A stretch of 64,000 bases of DNA from Pedomonas mirosovicensis (GCF_022569295.1 NZ_JAKFIA010000001.1:1255001-1319000); one strand, 5' to 3'. Shown: positions 1 through 9,704, numbered from the stretch's first letter. The notes: a model not told the origin generated them from the sequence alone. Made by a program: numbers and translations.

Positions 1-1292
1 CTCTGCCGTTGCCGGGCGGGGGAGGCGCTGAGCGTGCCCTTGCGGGGCGTGCGTGCGGCCGGTTTGGCGGGCTTGCCTGCTTGCGGCCGCTCGCGCCCCG
101 TTTGCGGGGCGGCAGGCTTGCCGGTGCGCGCTTCCGTATTGCGCTTTTCGGCCTGACGGGCCTCGGCGGTGCGGGTCTGGCGGCGGATGAGGCGCACCGG
201 TTCGGCGGCAGCCTCCGCCTCCGGCATTGCGGAAGCAGCGCCGCGCGGCGCGCGGCGGCGAGCCTCATCCCGCGTGTCGCGGCCTCGGCCCTTGGGCGAT
301 GCCCCCTTGGGGGAGGCAGGGGCGGACGCGGATGCTTCCGCTTCCCGGCGATGGTGCGGCGGGGTGAAGAACTCCTCGCGGCGGCGGGGCATGGTATCCT
401 CCACCTCGAAGCCCGGCGGCGGGAGCAGATCGCCCGGCACGCCCGGAATGGCGCCGGGGCTGATCTCCTGCACCTCGCCATCGCGCAGGCCATCGAGCGT
501 GAAGGGGCCATAATCGGTGCGGATAAGGCGGGAGACCTGAAGGCCGAGATGACCGAGGACGTTGCGGACTTCGCGGTTCTTGCCCTCGCGGATCTTCACC
601 GCAATCCAGTGGGTAAGGCCGTGGCTGCTCTCCACCTCGGTGTTGATGGAGCCGTAGCGCACGCCGTCGATGGTGATGCCCTCGATGAGATCGGCCAGCG
701 CGTTGTAGTCGATCCGGCCGCGCACGCGGGCGCGGTAGATGCGCTCCACCGAATTGGCGGGCAGCTCCAGCCAGCGCTTCAGCTCGCCGTTGTTGGTGAG
801 CAGCAGCAAGCCTTCGGTGTTGTAATCGAGCCGCCCGATGGTGACGACGCGCGGCATCCCCTTGGGCAGCAGGTCGTAGATGGTGGGGCGGCCCTCGGGG
901 TCGCGCACGGTGGTGAGGCACCCGGCAGGCTTGAAAAACCGCCACAGGCGGGTGGGCTCCACATCGGAGACGGGCTTGCCGTCGACGGCGACGCCTTCAA
1001 GGCTGGTGAGGATGGTGGCGGGCGTGGTCAGCACCTCGCCGTTCAGCGCCACCCGGCCTTCGAGAATCATCCGCTCCACGTCGCGGCGGCTGCCGACGCC
1101 GGCGCGGGCCAGCAGCTTGGCGATGCGCTGGGGTTCGTGCGCCTCGAACCGGGGCTCGGCCTTGGGTGCGCGCGCCGAGGCTGCCCGGCCCTTAGCGCGC
1201 GGCTCCCGCCCGGCCGATTCGGCGCGGGCGCGGCCGGGAGCCTTGGTGGGGCGGGAAGCGGTTGAAACCGGAGGACGGAACTTGCGCGACAT
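1..1292 (-). CDS. rluB: 23S rRNA pseudouridine synthase, RluB/RsuA family (3' end off window)
   Basis: Reads from an ATG at 1292 leftwards and is still open at base 1, so the C-terminus is missing. After a basic N-terminal tail of about 60 residues comes an S4-like RNA-binding segment (RIAKLLARAGVGSRRDVERM), then the catalytic motif GRLDYNTEGLLLLTNNG with the conserved Asp, and further on GKNREVRNVLGHLGL, all typical of RsuA/RluB enzymes that modify 23S or 16S rRNA. Beyond the catalytic domain the frame continues into a long Arg/Ala/Pro/Lys-rich tail, which is common in alphaproteobacterial RluB. RluB is preferred to RsuA because of the long basic extensions; the exact target uridine cannot be read from sequence. 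The gene is divergent from the downstream tRNA. Confidence 0.9.
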   Translation of the reverse strand, partial: MSRKFRPPVSTASRPTKAPGRARAESAGREPRAKGRAASARAPKAEPRFEAHEPQRIAKLLARAGVGSRRDVERMILEGRVALNGEVLTTPATILTSLEGVAVDGKPVSDVEPTRLWRFFKPAGCLTTVRDPEGRPTIYDLLPKGMPRVVTIGRLDYNTEGLLLLTNNGELKRWLELPANSVERIYRARVRGRIDYNALADLIEGITIDGVRYGSINTEVESSHGLTHWIAVKIREGKNREVRNVLGHLGLQVSRLIRTDYGPFTLDGLRDGEVQEISPGAIPGVPGDLLPPPGFEVEDTMPRRREEFFTPPHHRREAEASASAPASPKGASPKGRGRDTRDEARRRAPRGAASAMPEAEAAAEPVRLIRRQTRTAEARQAEKRNTEARTGKPAAPQTGRERPQAGKPAKPAARTPRKGTLSASPARQRQ

Positions 1293-1427
1293 GATGAACC
1301 GCTGAGCCTTCTGATTTTGGTCGGGACGCCGGGGGAGCATCCATAGTTCGAGAATGAGCCCATGTCTCGAAAAGACTCGATTGACCGGGCTAGAGTCGTC
1401 TCTATAGTGCGCTGCGCCAAGTCCGGT

Positions 1428-1514
1428 GCCCCTGTGGTGGAATTGGTAGACACGCTTGACTCAAAATCAAGTGGCGGAAACGTCGTGCTGGTTCGAGTCC
1501 GGCCAGGGGCACCA
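1428..1514 (+). tRNA. tRNA-Leu, anticodon CAA
   Basis: A complete cloverleaf can be drawn. The acceptor arm is GCCCCTG paired with CAGGGGC. The anticodon stem CTTGA/TCAAG encloses the loop CTCAAAA, giving anticodon CAA (codon UUG). There is a class II variable arm, a T arm with GGTTCGAGTCC, and an encoded 3' CCA. No integrase lies beside it and no duplicated 3' end was noticed, so it does not look like a used attachment site. Confidence 0.95.
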
Positions 1515-1799
1515 ATCTCGGCCTGATATGGCCGCCAATTTTCAAAAACCCATCCGGAACCTATCGCCTGAACCGCAAGCCGCGCCACAGGTGATCGGGT
1601 CTGCGTGCCGCGCTGACGCGCAAGATGGCCACGCTTCGCCTGTGCGCTGGAACACAGAGTAATTCGGCTCGTTTGGATCGATCCGGGCTCTCTCGCCGAG
1701 AAGGGAGCCGGCTATCGGCATCTCAAGTGAAGGTACGCTCTCTGTGTTCATCCAAATCTTGCGGATCAGCCGCTCCCTGCACAAGCAGGAGGCGTGTGC

Positions 1800-4595
1800 A
1801 TGACCATGCCTCAGATGGCTCAGCGCTCCACGACAGTTTCAGGTTGCATGCGCGTTATCGAGACCGGGGTGTACAGGGGGCCCCATGTCTACGGCGACCT
1901 GCCCATGATCCGCATTATGCTGGACCTGGGGCCGCTGGAGCTGCACCCGACCAACACCCTGCCGGATTTTAACCAGCGTCTGCTGACGCTGCTGCCGGGC
2001 CTTGCCCAGCATGGATGCAGCTATGGCCGCCCCGGAGGGTTCGTCCACCGGCTTGAGGACGGAACCTGGCTTGGCCACGTGGTCGAGCATGTGGCGATTG
2101 AGTTGCAATCCCTCGCCGGGGTCTGCGTGACGCGGGGCAAGACCCGCTCGGTCAAGGGTTTCCCCGGCTATTATAATATCCTGTTCCATTATCACGACGA
2201 GCGGGTGGGCCTGCTGGCGGGCCGCCTGGCGTTGCAACTGGTCAACTCCCTGCTGCCCCAGATGCTGCGCGGCATCGAGGGGCTTGGCGTCGTGGGCAAG
2301 GGCATCGACGGCCCGGCGCTCGCGGAGCCCTTCGACCTGAACGCGGCGGTGGAGGCGCTGCGACGGCTGCACGAGCGCACGGCGCTGGGCCCGACCACCC
2401 GCGCGCTGGTGCAGGAAGCGGAACGGCGCGGCATTCCGGTGCTGCGGCTGGACGACAACAGCCTCGTGCAGCTGGGCTATGGCAAGTATCAGCAGCGGTT
2501 GCGGGCCAGCATCACCGGCCGCACCTCGAACATCGCCGTCGAGACCGCCAGCGACAAGGATCTGACCAAGAAGCTGCTGGACGAGGCCGGTCTGCCGGTG
2601 CCGCGCGGCATCGTGACCCGAACGCTGGAGGAGGCGCTGGAGGCCGCGCAGCGGCTCGGCTTTCCGGTGGTGACCAAGCCGCTTGATGGCAACCACGGCC
2701 GGGGCGTCAGCCTCGGCCTGATGACGCCGGAGCAGCTGGCCTGGGGCTTTGAGCAGGCGCGGCGGCATGGGCGGCAGGTCATCGTCGAGCAATACTGGCA
2801 GGGCCGGGACTACCGCATCCTCGTCGTCAACGGGGAGGTGGTGGCGGTCGCCGAGCGGGTGCCCGCCCAGGTGGTGGGCAATGGCGTGCACAGCATTCGC
2901 GAGTTGATCGACATCGTGAACGCGGACCCGCGGCGCGGCGAAGGCCATGAAAAGGTGATGACCCGCATCAAGGTGGACGACCATGTGCTCGACATGCTGG
3001 GCCGGGCCGGGCTGACGCTGGACAGCGTGCCCGCCTCGGGCATCTGCGTGCGCCTGCGCTCCACCGGCAACCTGTCGACCGGCGGCACGGCGATCGACAG
3101 GACGGATGTCATCCACCCGGACAATGCCTCCATCGCGCAGCGGGCGGCCCAGACCATCGGCCTTGATGTGGCGGGCATCGACTTCGTTGCGCCGGACATC
3201 GCCTTCTCCGTGCACGAGACGGGCGGCGGGATCATCGAGGTGAATGCCGCGCCCGGCTTCCGCATGCATCTGGAGCCATCCGAGGGGCCGGCGCGCAACG
3301 TGGCCCGGCCGGTGCTCGATATGCTGTTTCCGCGCGGCACGCCGAGCCGGGTGCCGATCTTCGCCATTACCGGTACCAACGGCAAATCGACGACGGCGCG
3401 GATGCTGACGCACATCCTGCGAAAATCCGGCCTCGTGGTCGGCTACACCACGACGAGCGGCGTCTATGTGAACGACGAGCGCATCGGCAAGTGGGATGCC
3501 AGCGGCCCGGCGAGCGCGCGGATGATCCTGCGCGATCCGCGCGTGGAAGCGGCGGTACTGGAGACGGCGCGCGGCGGTATCCTGCGCGAGGGGCTGGCGT
3601 TTGACAGCTGCGACGTGGGCGCGGCGCTGAACGTGCAGGCGGATCACCTGGGCCTCAAGGGGGTCGAGACGCTGGACGACCTGGCGTGGGTGAAGTCGGT
3701 GGTGGTGGAGGCCGTGCGCCGCAGCGGCTTCAGCATCCTGAACGCGGACGACGAACTGACCGCCGCCATGGCGCGGCGGGCCGGGGGGCGCATCGTCTAC
3801 TTCTCCCTGAAGGGGCGGGCGGACTGGCCCGCGCCCTTGCGCGAGCACATCCTTGCCGGCGGCCTTGCCGTCACCCGCGAGCCGGGGGCGCATGGCGGCG
3901 ATATCATTCTCCACGAGGATGGCGAGCGCCTGCCGCTGATGAATGCAGGCGATATTCCGGCAACGCTGGGCGGCGCGGCGGAGTTCAACATTCAGAACGC
4001 CATGGCGGCGGCGGCCATGGCCTTCGCCCACGGCGTGCCCATGCTGGTCATCCGCGCGGCGCTGGCCAGCTTCACCACCTCGTTCCAGCAGAACCCAGGC
4101 CGCCTGAACGTCTACGACGGCCATGGCTTCCGGGTCATTCTGGACTATGCCCACAACCCGGCGGGACTGTGCGCGTTGGGCGGCGTGGTGCGCCGCCTGC
4201 GCCCCGGCTATGGCCAGAGCATCGGCATGGTGAACATTCCCGGCGATCGGCGCGACGAGGACATGCGGGAGATGGGCGCGATCGCCGCCGGCATCTTCGA
4301 TGTGATCGTCTTCCGCGAAGATCCGGCGCGCCGGGGCCGCCAGCCCGGCGAGATCGTGAAGTACTTGCGCGAAGGGGCTCTGGCGGCCGGTTTCCCGGCC
4401 GAGCGTATTCACTGCGTTCTTGAAGAGGATGACGCGGCGAACCTGTGCCTGACCCTGGCGCGGCCCGGTGATCTCGTGGTGCTGACCCCGACGGACGTGG
4501 AAGCCATGTGGCGGCAGATGCTCGCCTTCCGCCCGGCCACGGGCGGCGAAGCCGAAATCCTGGCCGCCCAGGCGCAGGCGGCGGGCATGGCGTAA
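1800..4595 (+). CDS. cphA: Cyanophycin synthetase
   Basis: Makes the storage polymer cyanophycin (multi-L-arginyl-poly-L-aspartate) from Asp, Arg and ATP in the cytoplasm. The order of domains fits CphA: an N-terminal domain beginning near MRVIETGVYRGPHVYGD, an ATP-grasp domain (VVTKPLDGNHGRGVSLG, later GGGIIEVNAAPGFRMHLEP) and a Mur-ligase-like domain with the P-loop ITGTNGKSTTARM and the motif VILDYAHNPAG. About 930 residues is slightly longer than usual. The ATG at 1800 is chosen because an AGGAGG sits about 8 bases upstream; the ATG at 1848 begins the conserved MRVIET block and is the alternative start. Cyanophycinase follows after 14 bases, so the two genes are very probably one operon. 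Confidence 0.96.
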   Translation: MTMPQMAQRSTTVSGCMRVIETGVYRGPHVYGDLPMIRIMLDLGPLELHPTNTLPDFNQRLLTLLPGLAQHGCSYGRPGGFVHRLEDGTWLGHVVEHVAIELQSLAGVCVTRGKTRSVKGFPGYYNILFHYHDERVGLLAGRLALQLVNSLLPQMLRGIEGLGVVGKGIDGPALAEPFDLNAAVEALRRLHERTALGPTTRALVQEAERRGIPVLRLDDNSLVQLGYGKYQQRLRASITGRTSNIAVETASDKDLTKKLLDEAGLPVPRGIVTRTLEEALEAAQRLGFPVVTKPLDGNHGRGVSLGLMTPEQLAWGFEQARRHGRQVIVEQYWQGRDYRILVVNGEVVAVAERVPAQVVGNGVHSIRELIDIVNADPRRGEGHEKVMTRIKVDDHVLDMLGRAGLTLDSVPASGICVRLRSTGNLSTGGTAIDRTDVIHPDNASIAQRAAQTIGLDVAGIDFVAPDIAFSVHETGGGIIEVNAAPGFRMHLEPSEGPARNVARPVLDMLFPRGTPSRVPIFAITGTNGKSTTARMLTHILRKSGLVVGYTTTSGVYVNDERIGKWDASGPASARMILRDPRVEAAVLETARGGILREGLAFDSCDVGAALNVQADHLGLKGVETLDDLAWVKSVVVEAVRRSGFSILNADDELTAAMARRAGGRIVYFSLKGRADWPAPLREHILAGGLAVTREPGAHGGDIILHEDGERLPLMNAGDIPATLGGAAEFNIQNAMAAAAMAFAHGVPMLVIRAALASFTTSFQQNPGRLNVYDGHGFRVILDYAHNPAGLCALGGVVRRLRPGYGQSIGMVNIPGDRRDEDMREMGAIAAGIFDVIVFREDPARRGRQPGEIVKYLREGALAAGFPAERIHCVLEEDDAANLCLTLARPGDLVVLTPTDVEAMWRQMLAFRPATGGEAEILAAQAQAAGMA

Positions 4596-4609
4596 CGAGG
4601 GGAGAGGCC

Positions 4610-5431
4610 ATGAGCCGCAAGTCGCGCAAGCCCAGCGAGGGCACGCTGGTCATCATCGGAGGCAAGGAGGACAAGGAGGGCGACGCTGAAATCCTGAGGG
4701 AGGTGGCGCAGCTTCTGGGCGGGGGGCGACTGGTCATTGCGACCGTCGCCTCCCACCACCCGGAGGGCTATTTCGAAGTCTATAAGGAGGTTTTCGCCAG
4801 ATTCGGCGTGACGGATCTTGTCGAGCTGTATCTTCAGGACCGCAGCGAGGCCCAGGACCCGCAGAAGCTGCAAATGTTCGAAGGGGCCTCCGGCGTTTTC
4901 TTCTCAGGCGGCGACCAGCTTCGCATCAGCAGCCAGATCGGCGACACGCCGGTCGAGCAGCGGGTGCGGGAAATCTTCGAGATGGGCGGCGTCATCGCCG
5001 GCACGTCCGCCGGCGCCTCGGTGATGAGCGACACCATGTTGGTGAAGGGCAGCAATCGCGAGTCGCACCGCATCGGCGACCTGCACATGGCCCCCGGCCT
5101 CGGGCTGATCCGCAACGTGGTCATCGACCAGCACTTTGCCGAGCGCGGACGGATTGGCCGCCTGATCGGGGCGGTGGCGCATAACCCCCGGGTGCTGGGC
5201 ATTGGCGTCGATGAGGATACCGCCGCCATCGCCCGCGGCCCGAAGCTGCGCGTGATCGGCCACGGGGCCGTCTATGTGGTCGATGGGGAAGGGGTGAGCC
5301 ACTCCAACATCACCGAGGCCGAGCCCGAGCGGGTCCTCACCATGTTCGATGTGCGGATGCACGTGCTCAGCGCCGGGGACGGCTTCGACCTTGCCAGCCG
5401 CCGCCCTGTCGCCCCGCCGCCGGAAGCATAG
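4610..5431 (+). CDS. cphB: Cyanophycinase (peptidase family S51)
   Basis: Serine exopeptidase that cuts cyanophycin into beta-Asp-Arg dipeptides. The S51 signature is clear: IIGGKEDKEGD near the N-terminus, FFSGGDQLRI, the nucleophile elbow GTSAGASVMSD with the catalytic Ser, then DQHFAERGRIGRL and GIGVDEDTAAI. There is no signal peptide, which suggests intracellular turnover of the polymer made by the upstream synthetase rather than degradation outside the cell. The start at 4610 has GAGGGGAGAG just upstream. About 273 residues is normal for the family. The product dipeptides would still need an isoaspartyl dipeptidase, which is not encoded nearby. Confidence 0.95.
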   Translation: MSRKSRKPSEGTLVIIGGKEDKEGDAEILREVAQLLGGGRLVIATVASHHPEGYFEVYKEVFARFGVTDLVELYLQDRSEAQDPQKLQMFEGASGVFFSGGDQLRISSQIGDTPVEQRVREIFEMGGVIAGTSAGASVMSDTMLVKGSNRESHRIGDLHMAPGLGLIRNVVIDQHFAERGRIGRLIGAVAHNPRVLGIGVDEDTAAIARGPKLRVIGHGAVYVVDGEGVSHSNITEAEPERVLTMFDVRMHVLSAGDGFDLASRRPVAPPPEA

Positions 5432-5705
5432 GCGGCGGCCAACCCCTCCCTGTGATTTAATTGCAACAGCTCATTCGGTCGTTGCGCCGGCGTCACCGGA
5501 GTCTTCGAGACGTCATCGACCCGTCACCGACCTGCAATCCCGCGCGTGCAGTTGGCTCCCCGACGAACCGGCGGTGACCGGGGCGGCTGCAAGGGGCGGG
5601 ATCGTCCGGGCGCGGATGGAGTGTTCTCGCTGTGTCGTTTTGCGGTGCGTGCCTGGTTTGCGGGACGTCGGTTTTTGTTCGTCTCGTCTGAATCAGGAGC
5701 TTGAA

Positions 5706-8126
5706 ATGATTACCAAAAATCTGGTGACGGCACAGCAGCGGAAACGGCAGGGTTCTGCGCTGAGGCGCAGCACCGCGCTGGCGGCCCTCGTAATTGCCTC
5801 GGCGAGCGCGGGCGGGGCGATGGCCCAGTCCACGGCCTCTCAGATCGATGAAATCATCGTCAACGGCAGCCGGCCGCAGGCCGATCTGAACGGCCTGATC
5901 AAGGCCGAGGAAGCGGCCAAGACCCGCTCCACCATCACCCAGGAATATATCGGCCGTCAGGTGGCGGGCCAGTCGGTCCTCCAGACCATCAACCTCCTGC
6001 CGGGCGTGAACTTCACCAACAGCGACCCTTACGGCAACTCGGGCGGCAACCTGCGTATCCGCAGCTTTGACGGCAACCGCATCTCGCTGACGCTGGACGG
6101 CATTCCGCTCAACGACACGGGCAACTACGCCATCTATTCGAACCAGCAGGTCGACTCGGAAATCATCGAACGCGTGAACGTGAACCTGGGCACCACCGAC
6201 GTGGACAGCCCGACCGCCTCGGCCACCGGCGGCACGGTCAACTACGTGACGATGACGCCGGGCAAGGACCTCTCCGTCACCCTTTCGCCGAGCATCGGCA
6301 GCCACGACTATCGCCGCATCTTCGGCATGGTGGAGACGGGCGAGTGGGGTTCGCTCGGCACCACCGCGTTCCTGGCCGGTTCGTACACCAAGTACGACAA
6401 GTTCAAGGGTCCGGGCACGATGGAGAAGAAGCAGGTCAACGCCCGCATCCACCAGCCGCTGGGCGGCGAGGACTTCATCGCCATCTCCGGTCACTTCAAC
6501 TGGAACCGCAACAACTTCTACCGCAACCCGACGCTGAAGCAGTGGAAGGAGCTGGGGGACGATTTCGAGTACCTCTCCGAGTATGAGCGCGACGAGCCGA
6601 CGGCGGGCGAGGCGGATATCGACCCCTCCAGCGGCGGCAACTTCTACGGGCTGAGCATCAACCCGTCGGATACGGGCAACATCCGCGCCCAGTCCCGCTT
6701 CAGCCTCGCGGACAACCTGATCCTGACCGTCGACCCGGCCTTCCAGTACGTGCTGGCCAACGGCGGCGGCAGCCAGCTGTTCAATGAGAACGACCCGCGC
6801 CTCATCGGCAACAGCGACGCCGCGGGCGTGGACCTGAACGGCGACGGCGACGTGCTGGACAGCGTGCGCCTCTACCGCCCCAACACCACCAACACCCGCC
6901 GGTTCATCGTCAACAGCTCGCTCATCTGGAACATCAACGATCAGAACCGCATCCGCTTCGCCTACACCTATGACCGTGGCCGCCACCGCCAGACTGGCGA
7001 GGCGGGCTACATCGAGGCGGACGGCCATCCGGAGAATGTGTTCGCCGGCCGCAACGGCGAGCCGGTCCACACCGCCGACGGCGACGTGCTGCGGACCCGC
7101 GACCGTAAGTCCATCGCGCTGCTCAACCAGATTTCGGCCGAGTATCAGCTGAAGCTGCTGGACGATAACCTGCGCTTCACCGCCGGCGTGCGCGCGCCGT
7201 TCTTCAAGCGCGAGCTGAACCAGTACTGCTACACCATCGGCGGCATCGCCTCCGCGCAGGGCTCGCACAACCAGAACCAGTACTGCACCACGGCGGACAC
7301 CCTGCCGTCGAGCGTGAGCGCGCCGGTCATCGCCCCCTATGAGGCGACCCGCAAGTGGGACGACATCCTGCCGAACCTGGGCGTCTCCTACCGCTTCAAC
7401 GAGGTGCACCAGATCTACGCCAGCTATGCCGAGGGCCTGTCCGCCCCGCGCACCGACAACCTCTATGGCCTCCAGATCGCCAACCCCGAGCCGGAGACCA
7501 CCCAGTCGGTCGACGTGGGCTACCGCTACCAGAGCGGCCGGGTGATCGGCTCGACCGCGCTGTGGTACAGCAAGTTCAAGAACCGCATCGTCTCCTCCTA
7601 CGACGAGGCGCTGAACCTGACCATCGACCGCAACGTCGGCAGCGTCGACCTGTGGGGCGTGGACGCGGAAGTGGGCTTCAAGGCGGCGGAAGGCCTGACC
7701 TTCTACCTCTCCGGCTCCTACATCAACAGCGAGGTCCAGCAGGACCTGCAGCTGGGCCCGGACAACTTTGCCCCGACCAAGGGCAAGGAACTGGTGGAAA
7801 CGCCGGAATGGCAGTTCGGCGGCCGCGCCGAATACGCCGTCGGCAACTTTGCCGCCGGCGTGCAGGCCAAGTATGTGGGGTCGCGCTGGGCAACCGACAT
7901 CAACGACGAGAAGGCGCCGTCCTACACCGTGGTTGACCTGGACGTGAGTTACGACCTGGCCGACCTGATGGGCGTGAAGGGCATGAAGCTCCAGTTCAAC
8001 GTCATCAACCTGTTTGACGAGGAATATCTGGGCAACGTCAGCTCCCGCACCCGTGCCAGCCAGAACCCGACCTACTCGGTCGGCGCGCCGCGCACGGTCC
8101 AGGCGACGCTCAAGGCAACCTTCTAA
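5706..8126 (+). CDS. TonB-dependent outer-membrane receptor
   Basis: Outer-membrane gated barrel of 806 residues for energised uptake of an unidentified substrate. An N-terminal signal peptide ends near AGGAMAQ, followed by a TonB-box-like segment (IDEIIVNGSR). A plug domain follows (LQTINLLPGVNF, then GGNLRIRSFDGNRISLTLDGIPLND and GGTVNY), then a long beta-barrel with the terminal signature NVINLFDEEYLGN and a C-terminal Phe. The start at 5706 has an AGGAGC upstream. It lies 274 bases after cyanophycinase on the same strand and is followed by an MFS permease. A link to cyanophycin-derived peptides or arginine is possible but only inferred; a siderophore or oligosaccharide receptor is equally allowed by the sequence. 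Confidence 0.92.
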   Translation: MITKNLVTAQQRKRQGSALRRSTALAALVIASASAGGAMAQSTASQIDEIIVNGSRPQADLNGLIKAEEAAKTRSTITQEYIGRQVAGQSVLQTINLLPGVNFTNSDPYGNSGGNLRIRSFDGNRISLTLDGIPLNDTGNYAIYSNQQVDSEIIERVNVNLGTTDVDSPTASATGGTVNYVTMTPGKDLSVTLSPSIGSHDYRRIFGMVETGEWGSLGTTAFLAGSYTKYDKFKGPGTMEKKQVNARIHQPLGGEDFIAISGHFNWNRNNFYRNPTLKQWKELGDDFEYLSEYERDEPTAGEADIDPSSGGNFYGLSINPSDTGNIRAQSRFSLADNLILTVDPAFQYVLANGGGSQLFNENDPRLIGNSDAAGVDLNGDGDVLDSVRLYRPNTTNTRRFIVNSSLIWNINDQNRIRFAYTYDRGRHRQTGEAGYIEADGHPENVFAGRNGEPVHTADGDVLRTRDRKSIALLNQISAEYQLKLLDDNLRFTAGVRAPFFKRELNQYCYTIGGIASAQGSHNQNQYCTTADTLPSSVSAPVIAPYEATRKWDDILPNLGVSYRFNEVHQIYASYAEGLSAPRTDNLYGLQIANPEPETTQSVDVGYRYQSGRVIGSTALWYSKFKNRIVSSYDEALNLTIDRNVGSVDLWGVDAEVGFKAAEGLTFYLSGSYINSEVQQDLQLGPDNFAPTKGKELVETPEWQFGGRAEYAVGNFAAGVQAKYVGSRWATDINDEKAPSYTVVDLDVSYDLADLMGVKGMKLQFNVINLFDEEYLGNVSSRTRASQNPTYSVGAPRTVQATLKATF

Positions 8127-8155
8127 ATCCGCCTTTCATCTTAACTGCAGGACCT

Positions 8156-8192
8156 CCGGCCGGTCGGGACTCTCGACCGGCCGGTTCATTTC
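8156..8192 (+). terminator. Intrinsic terminator after the TonB receptor
   Basis: A perfect 11-bp stem (CCGGCCGGTCG with CGACCGGCCGG, loop of 7) is followed by TTCATTTCT. It lies 30 bases beyond the receptor stop and before the MFS gene, so the permease probably has its own promoter or depends on readthrough. Confidence 0.7.
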
Positions 8193-8231
8193 TGGCAAGT
8201 CTGCGTGCGGTTTGAATCACGGAGTTAGTGA

Positions 8232-9404
8232 ATGCCCGTACGCGCCGAGCTTGCCGAACAGGCCACCCTGCCTGTCCGCAATCCCTTGCCCGGATTGGCC
8301 GCCGTCATCTTGCACATGGGTTGCATCGGCGCGAGCCTCGGCATTCTGGCCCCGCTGACCGCCCTGCGATTCCGGGAGTGGGGGGCGCAGTCGTGGGAGA
8401 TCGGCCTGTCGGCCGCGATGACGGCGCTGGCGCTGCTCATCGTGCTGCCGATCGTGGCGCGGATGCCGCGCCTCAACCCGACGACGGTGATGGCGACCGG
8501 CTGCGCCGTGGGCGTGGTCGCGCTCGTCTCCATGCAGCTGCTGCCCTTCGTGTGGGCCTGGATCGGCCTGCGGCTGGTGGCGGCGCTGGGCCTCACCATG
8601 CCCTGGCTGCTGGGCGAAAGCTGGGTGAACCTGGCCGCCCCGCCGCACCTGCGCGGCCGGGTGGTGGCGGCCTATGCCTCCGCCTTCTTCGTGGGCTTCT
8701 CTTTGGGACCCATCACCATCGACGCGGTGGGCGCGAACGGCTGGCCGATCATTCTGGTGGGCATCGCCTTCCTCCTCGGCGCGACGCTGCCGCTCGTCAT
8801 CGCCCGCAAATACGCGCCCCCGATTGCGCTGGAGGCCATTCGCAACCCCTGGCCGGTGCTGCGCCGCGCCAAGGTGGTGGCGCTGGCGGCTGTCGCCGCG
8901 GGCCTGACCGAGAGCCTGTGCTTCGGCCTGTTCGTCGTCTACGGCCTCGACCTTGGCTGGGGCACCTCCGCCTCGCTCTACGCCTATTCGGCGCTGCTGC
9001 TCGGCGGCATCCTGTTGCAATATCCCTTCGGCTGGCTGGCCGACCGCTGGAGCAAGGGGCGGATGCTGGCGGTGGTGGCGATCCTTACCATCGTCAGCGT
9101 AATTGCCCTCTCGTTCGTCACCATGCAGCCGACCCTTGCGCTGTTCTGGGCCTTTTTGCTCGGCGGCGGCGTGCTCGGCTTCTACTCGCTCGGCCTCACC
9201 CTGCTCGGCGAGAAGTTCGAAGGCGAGGACGTGATCCGCGCCAACACCGGGTTCCTCCTGGCCTACCAGAGCGGCGCGCTCATCGGCCCCTCGACCGGCG
9301 GGCTGGCCATGACCTTCCTCGGCCCGCTCGGTTTCACGCTGGTCATGGGTGCGGTCGGCCTGCTGCTGCTCGCCGTGACGCAGTGGCGGTTCTTCAAGCA
9401 GTAG
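8232..9404 (+). CDS. MFS transporter
   Basis: Inner-membrane permease of 390 residues with about twelve hydrophobic segments and the cytoplasmic loop motif FGWLADRWSKGRML between helices 6 and 8, typical of the major facilitator superfamily (YcaD/MFS_1-like). The substrate is not evident. It is codirectional with the TonB receptor but separated from it by an intrinsic terminator. It could be the inner-membrane partner of that receptor; this is inference from position only. A hairpin-ended intergenic repeat begins about a dozen bases after its stop. Confidence 0.88.
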   Translation: MPVRAELAEQATLPVRNPLPGLAAVILHMGCIGASLGILAPLTALRFREWGAQSWEIGLSAAMTALALLIVLPIVARMPRLNPTTVMATGCAVGVVALVSMQLLPFVWAWIGLRLVAALGLTMPWLLGESWVNLAAPPHLRGRVVAAYASAFFVGFSLGPITIDAVGANGWPIILVGIAFLLGATLPLVIARKYAPPIALEAIRNPWPVLRRAKVVALAAVAAGLTESLCFGLFVVYGLDLGWGTSASLYAYSALLLGGILLQYPFGWLADRWSKGRMLAVVAILTIVSVIALSFVTMQPTLALFWAFLLGGGVLGFYSLGLTLLGEKFEGEDVIRANTGFLLAYQSGALIGPSTGGLAMTFLGPLGFTLVMGAVGLLLLAVTQWRFFKQ

Positions 9405-9415
9405 AGGGACGCCTG

Positions 9416-9700
9416 TTTTGCAGGGGGTCTTGAACCCCTGCGCCCCCGTTCGTTTTGACGGCCGTGCACGTGGATAAGGACGGCGGCTTTGTGAGGGGGA
9501 GAGCGGGCCGCGCCTTTTTGCGGTCGTGAGCGCAGCAAGCGCTCCTTAAAATCATTCAACGAAATGTAGGGCTTGGGAGAGCGGGCGGTGCGGCAGGGAC
9601 TGGGTGCGGTCCTTGAAGTCCCTCGCCTGCTTTCAGGCTGCGCCTGACACGCGGCCCGAAAACGAAGGGGGGTGTGGGGGATAAGTCCCCCACGAAACAA
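9416..9700. repeat. Hairpin-ended intergenic repeat, copy 1
   Basis: About 285 bases between the convergent MFS and pabB genes. The left end carries the hairpin GCAGGGG/CCCCTGC (9420-9441) followed by TTCGTTTT. The right end is the inverted counterpart, AAAACGAA followed by the hairpin GTGGGGG/CCCCCAC (9659-9693). The centre holds the motif CTCCTTAAAATCATTCAA (9542-9559), which recurs at five other places. No transposase gene is inside. The layout of inverted ends plus an internal conserved motif resembles a non-autonomous element. Confidence 0.75.
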
Positions 9701-9704
9701 GCCC

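Noticed and set aside
9-1265. Long plus-strand open frame opposite the start of the window
   Set aside because: It is the antisense shadow of the RluB-type gene, whose catalytic motifs read cleanly on the minus strand.
1428-1514. tRNA-Leu as attachment site for the phage-like cluster
   Set aside because: It lies 18 kb from the cluster, no integrase is present, and no repeated tRNA 3' end was noticed near either cluster edge.
1839-4412. 857-residue minus-strand open frame opposite cphA
   Set aside because: His/Arg/Ala-rich composition typical of GC-rich antisense frames; the plus-strand protein has all CphA motifs.
5493-7409. 638-residue minus-strand open frame opposite the TonB receptor
   Set aside because: Antisense shadow: Val/Ala/Arg-rich, no family pattern.
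9416-9700. Repeat-end hairpins as intrinsic terminators
   Set aside because: At both ends the T run lies before the hairpin in the inward direction and the outward side has A on the RNA, so the U tract needed for termination is missing.
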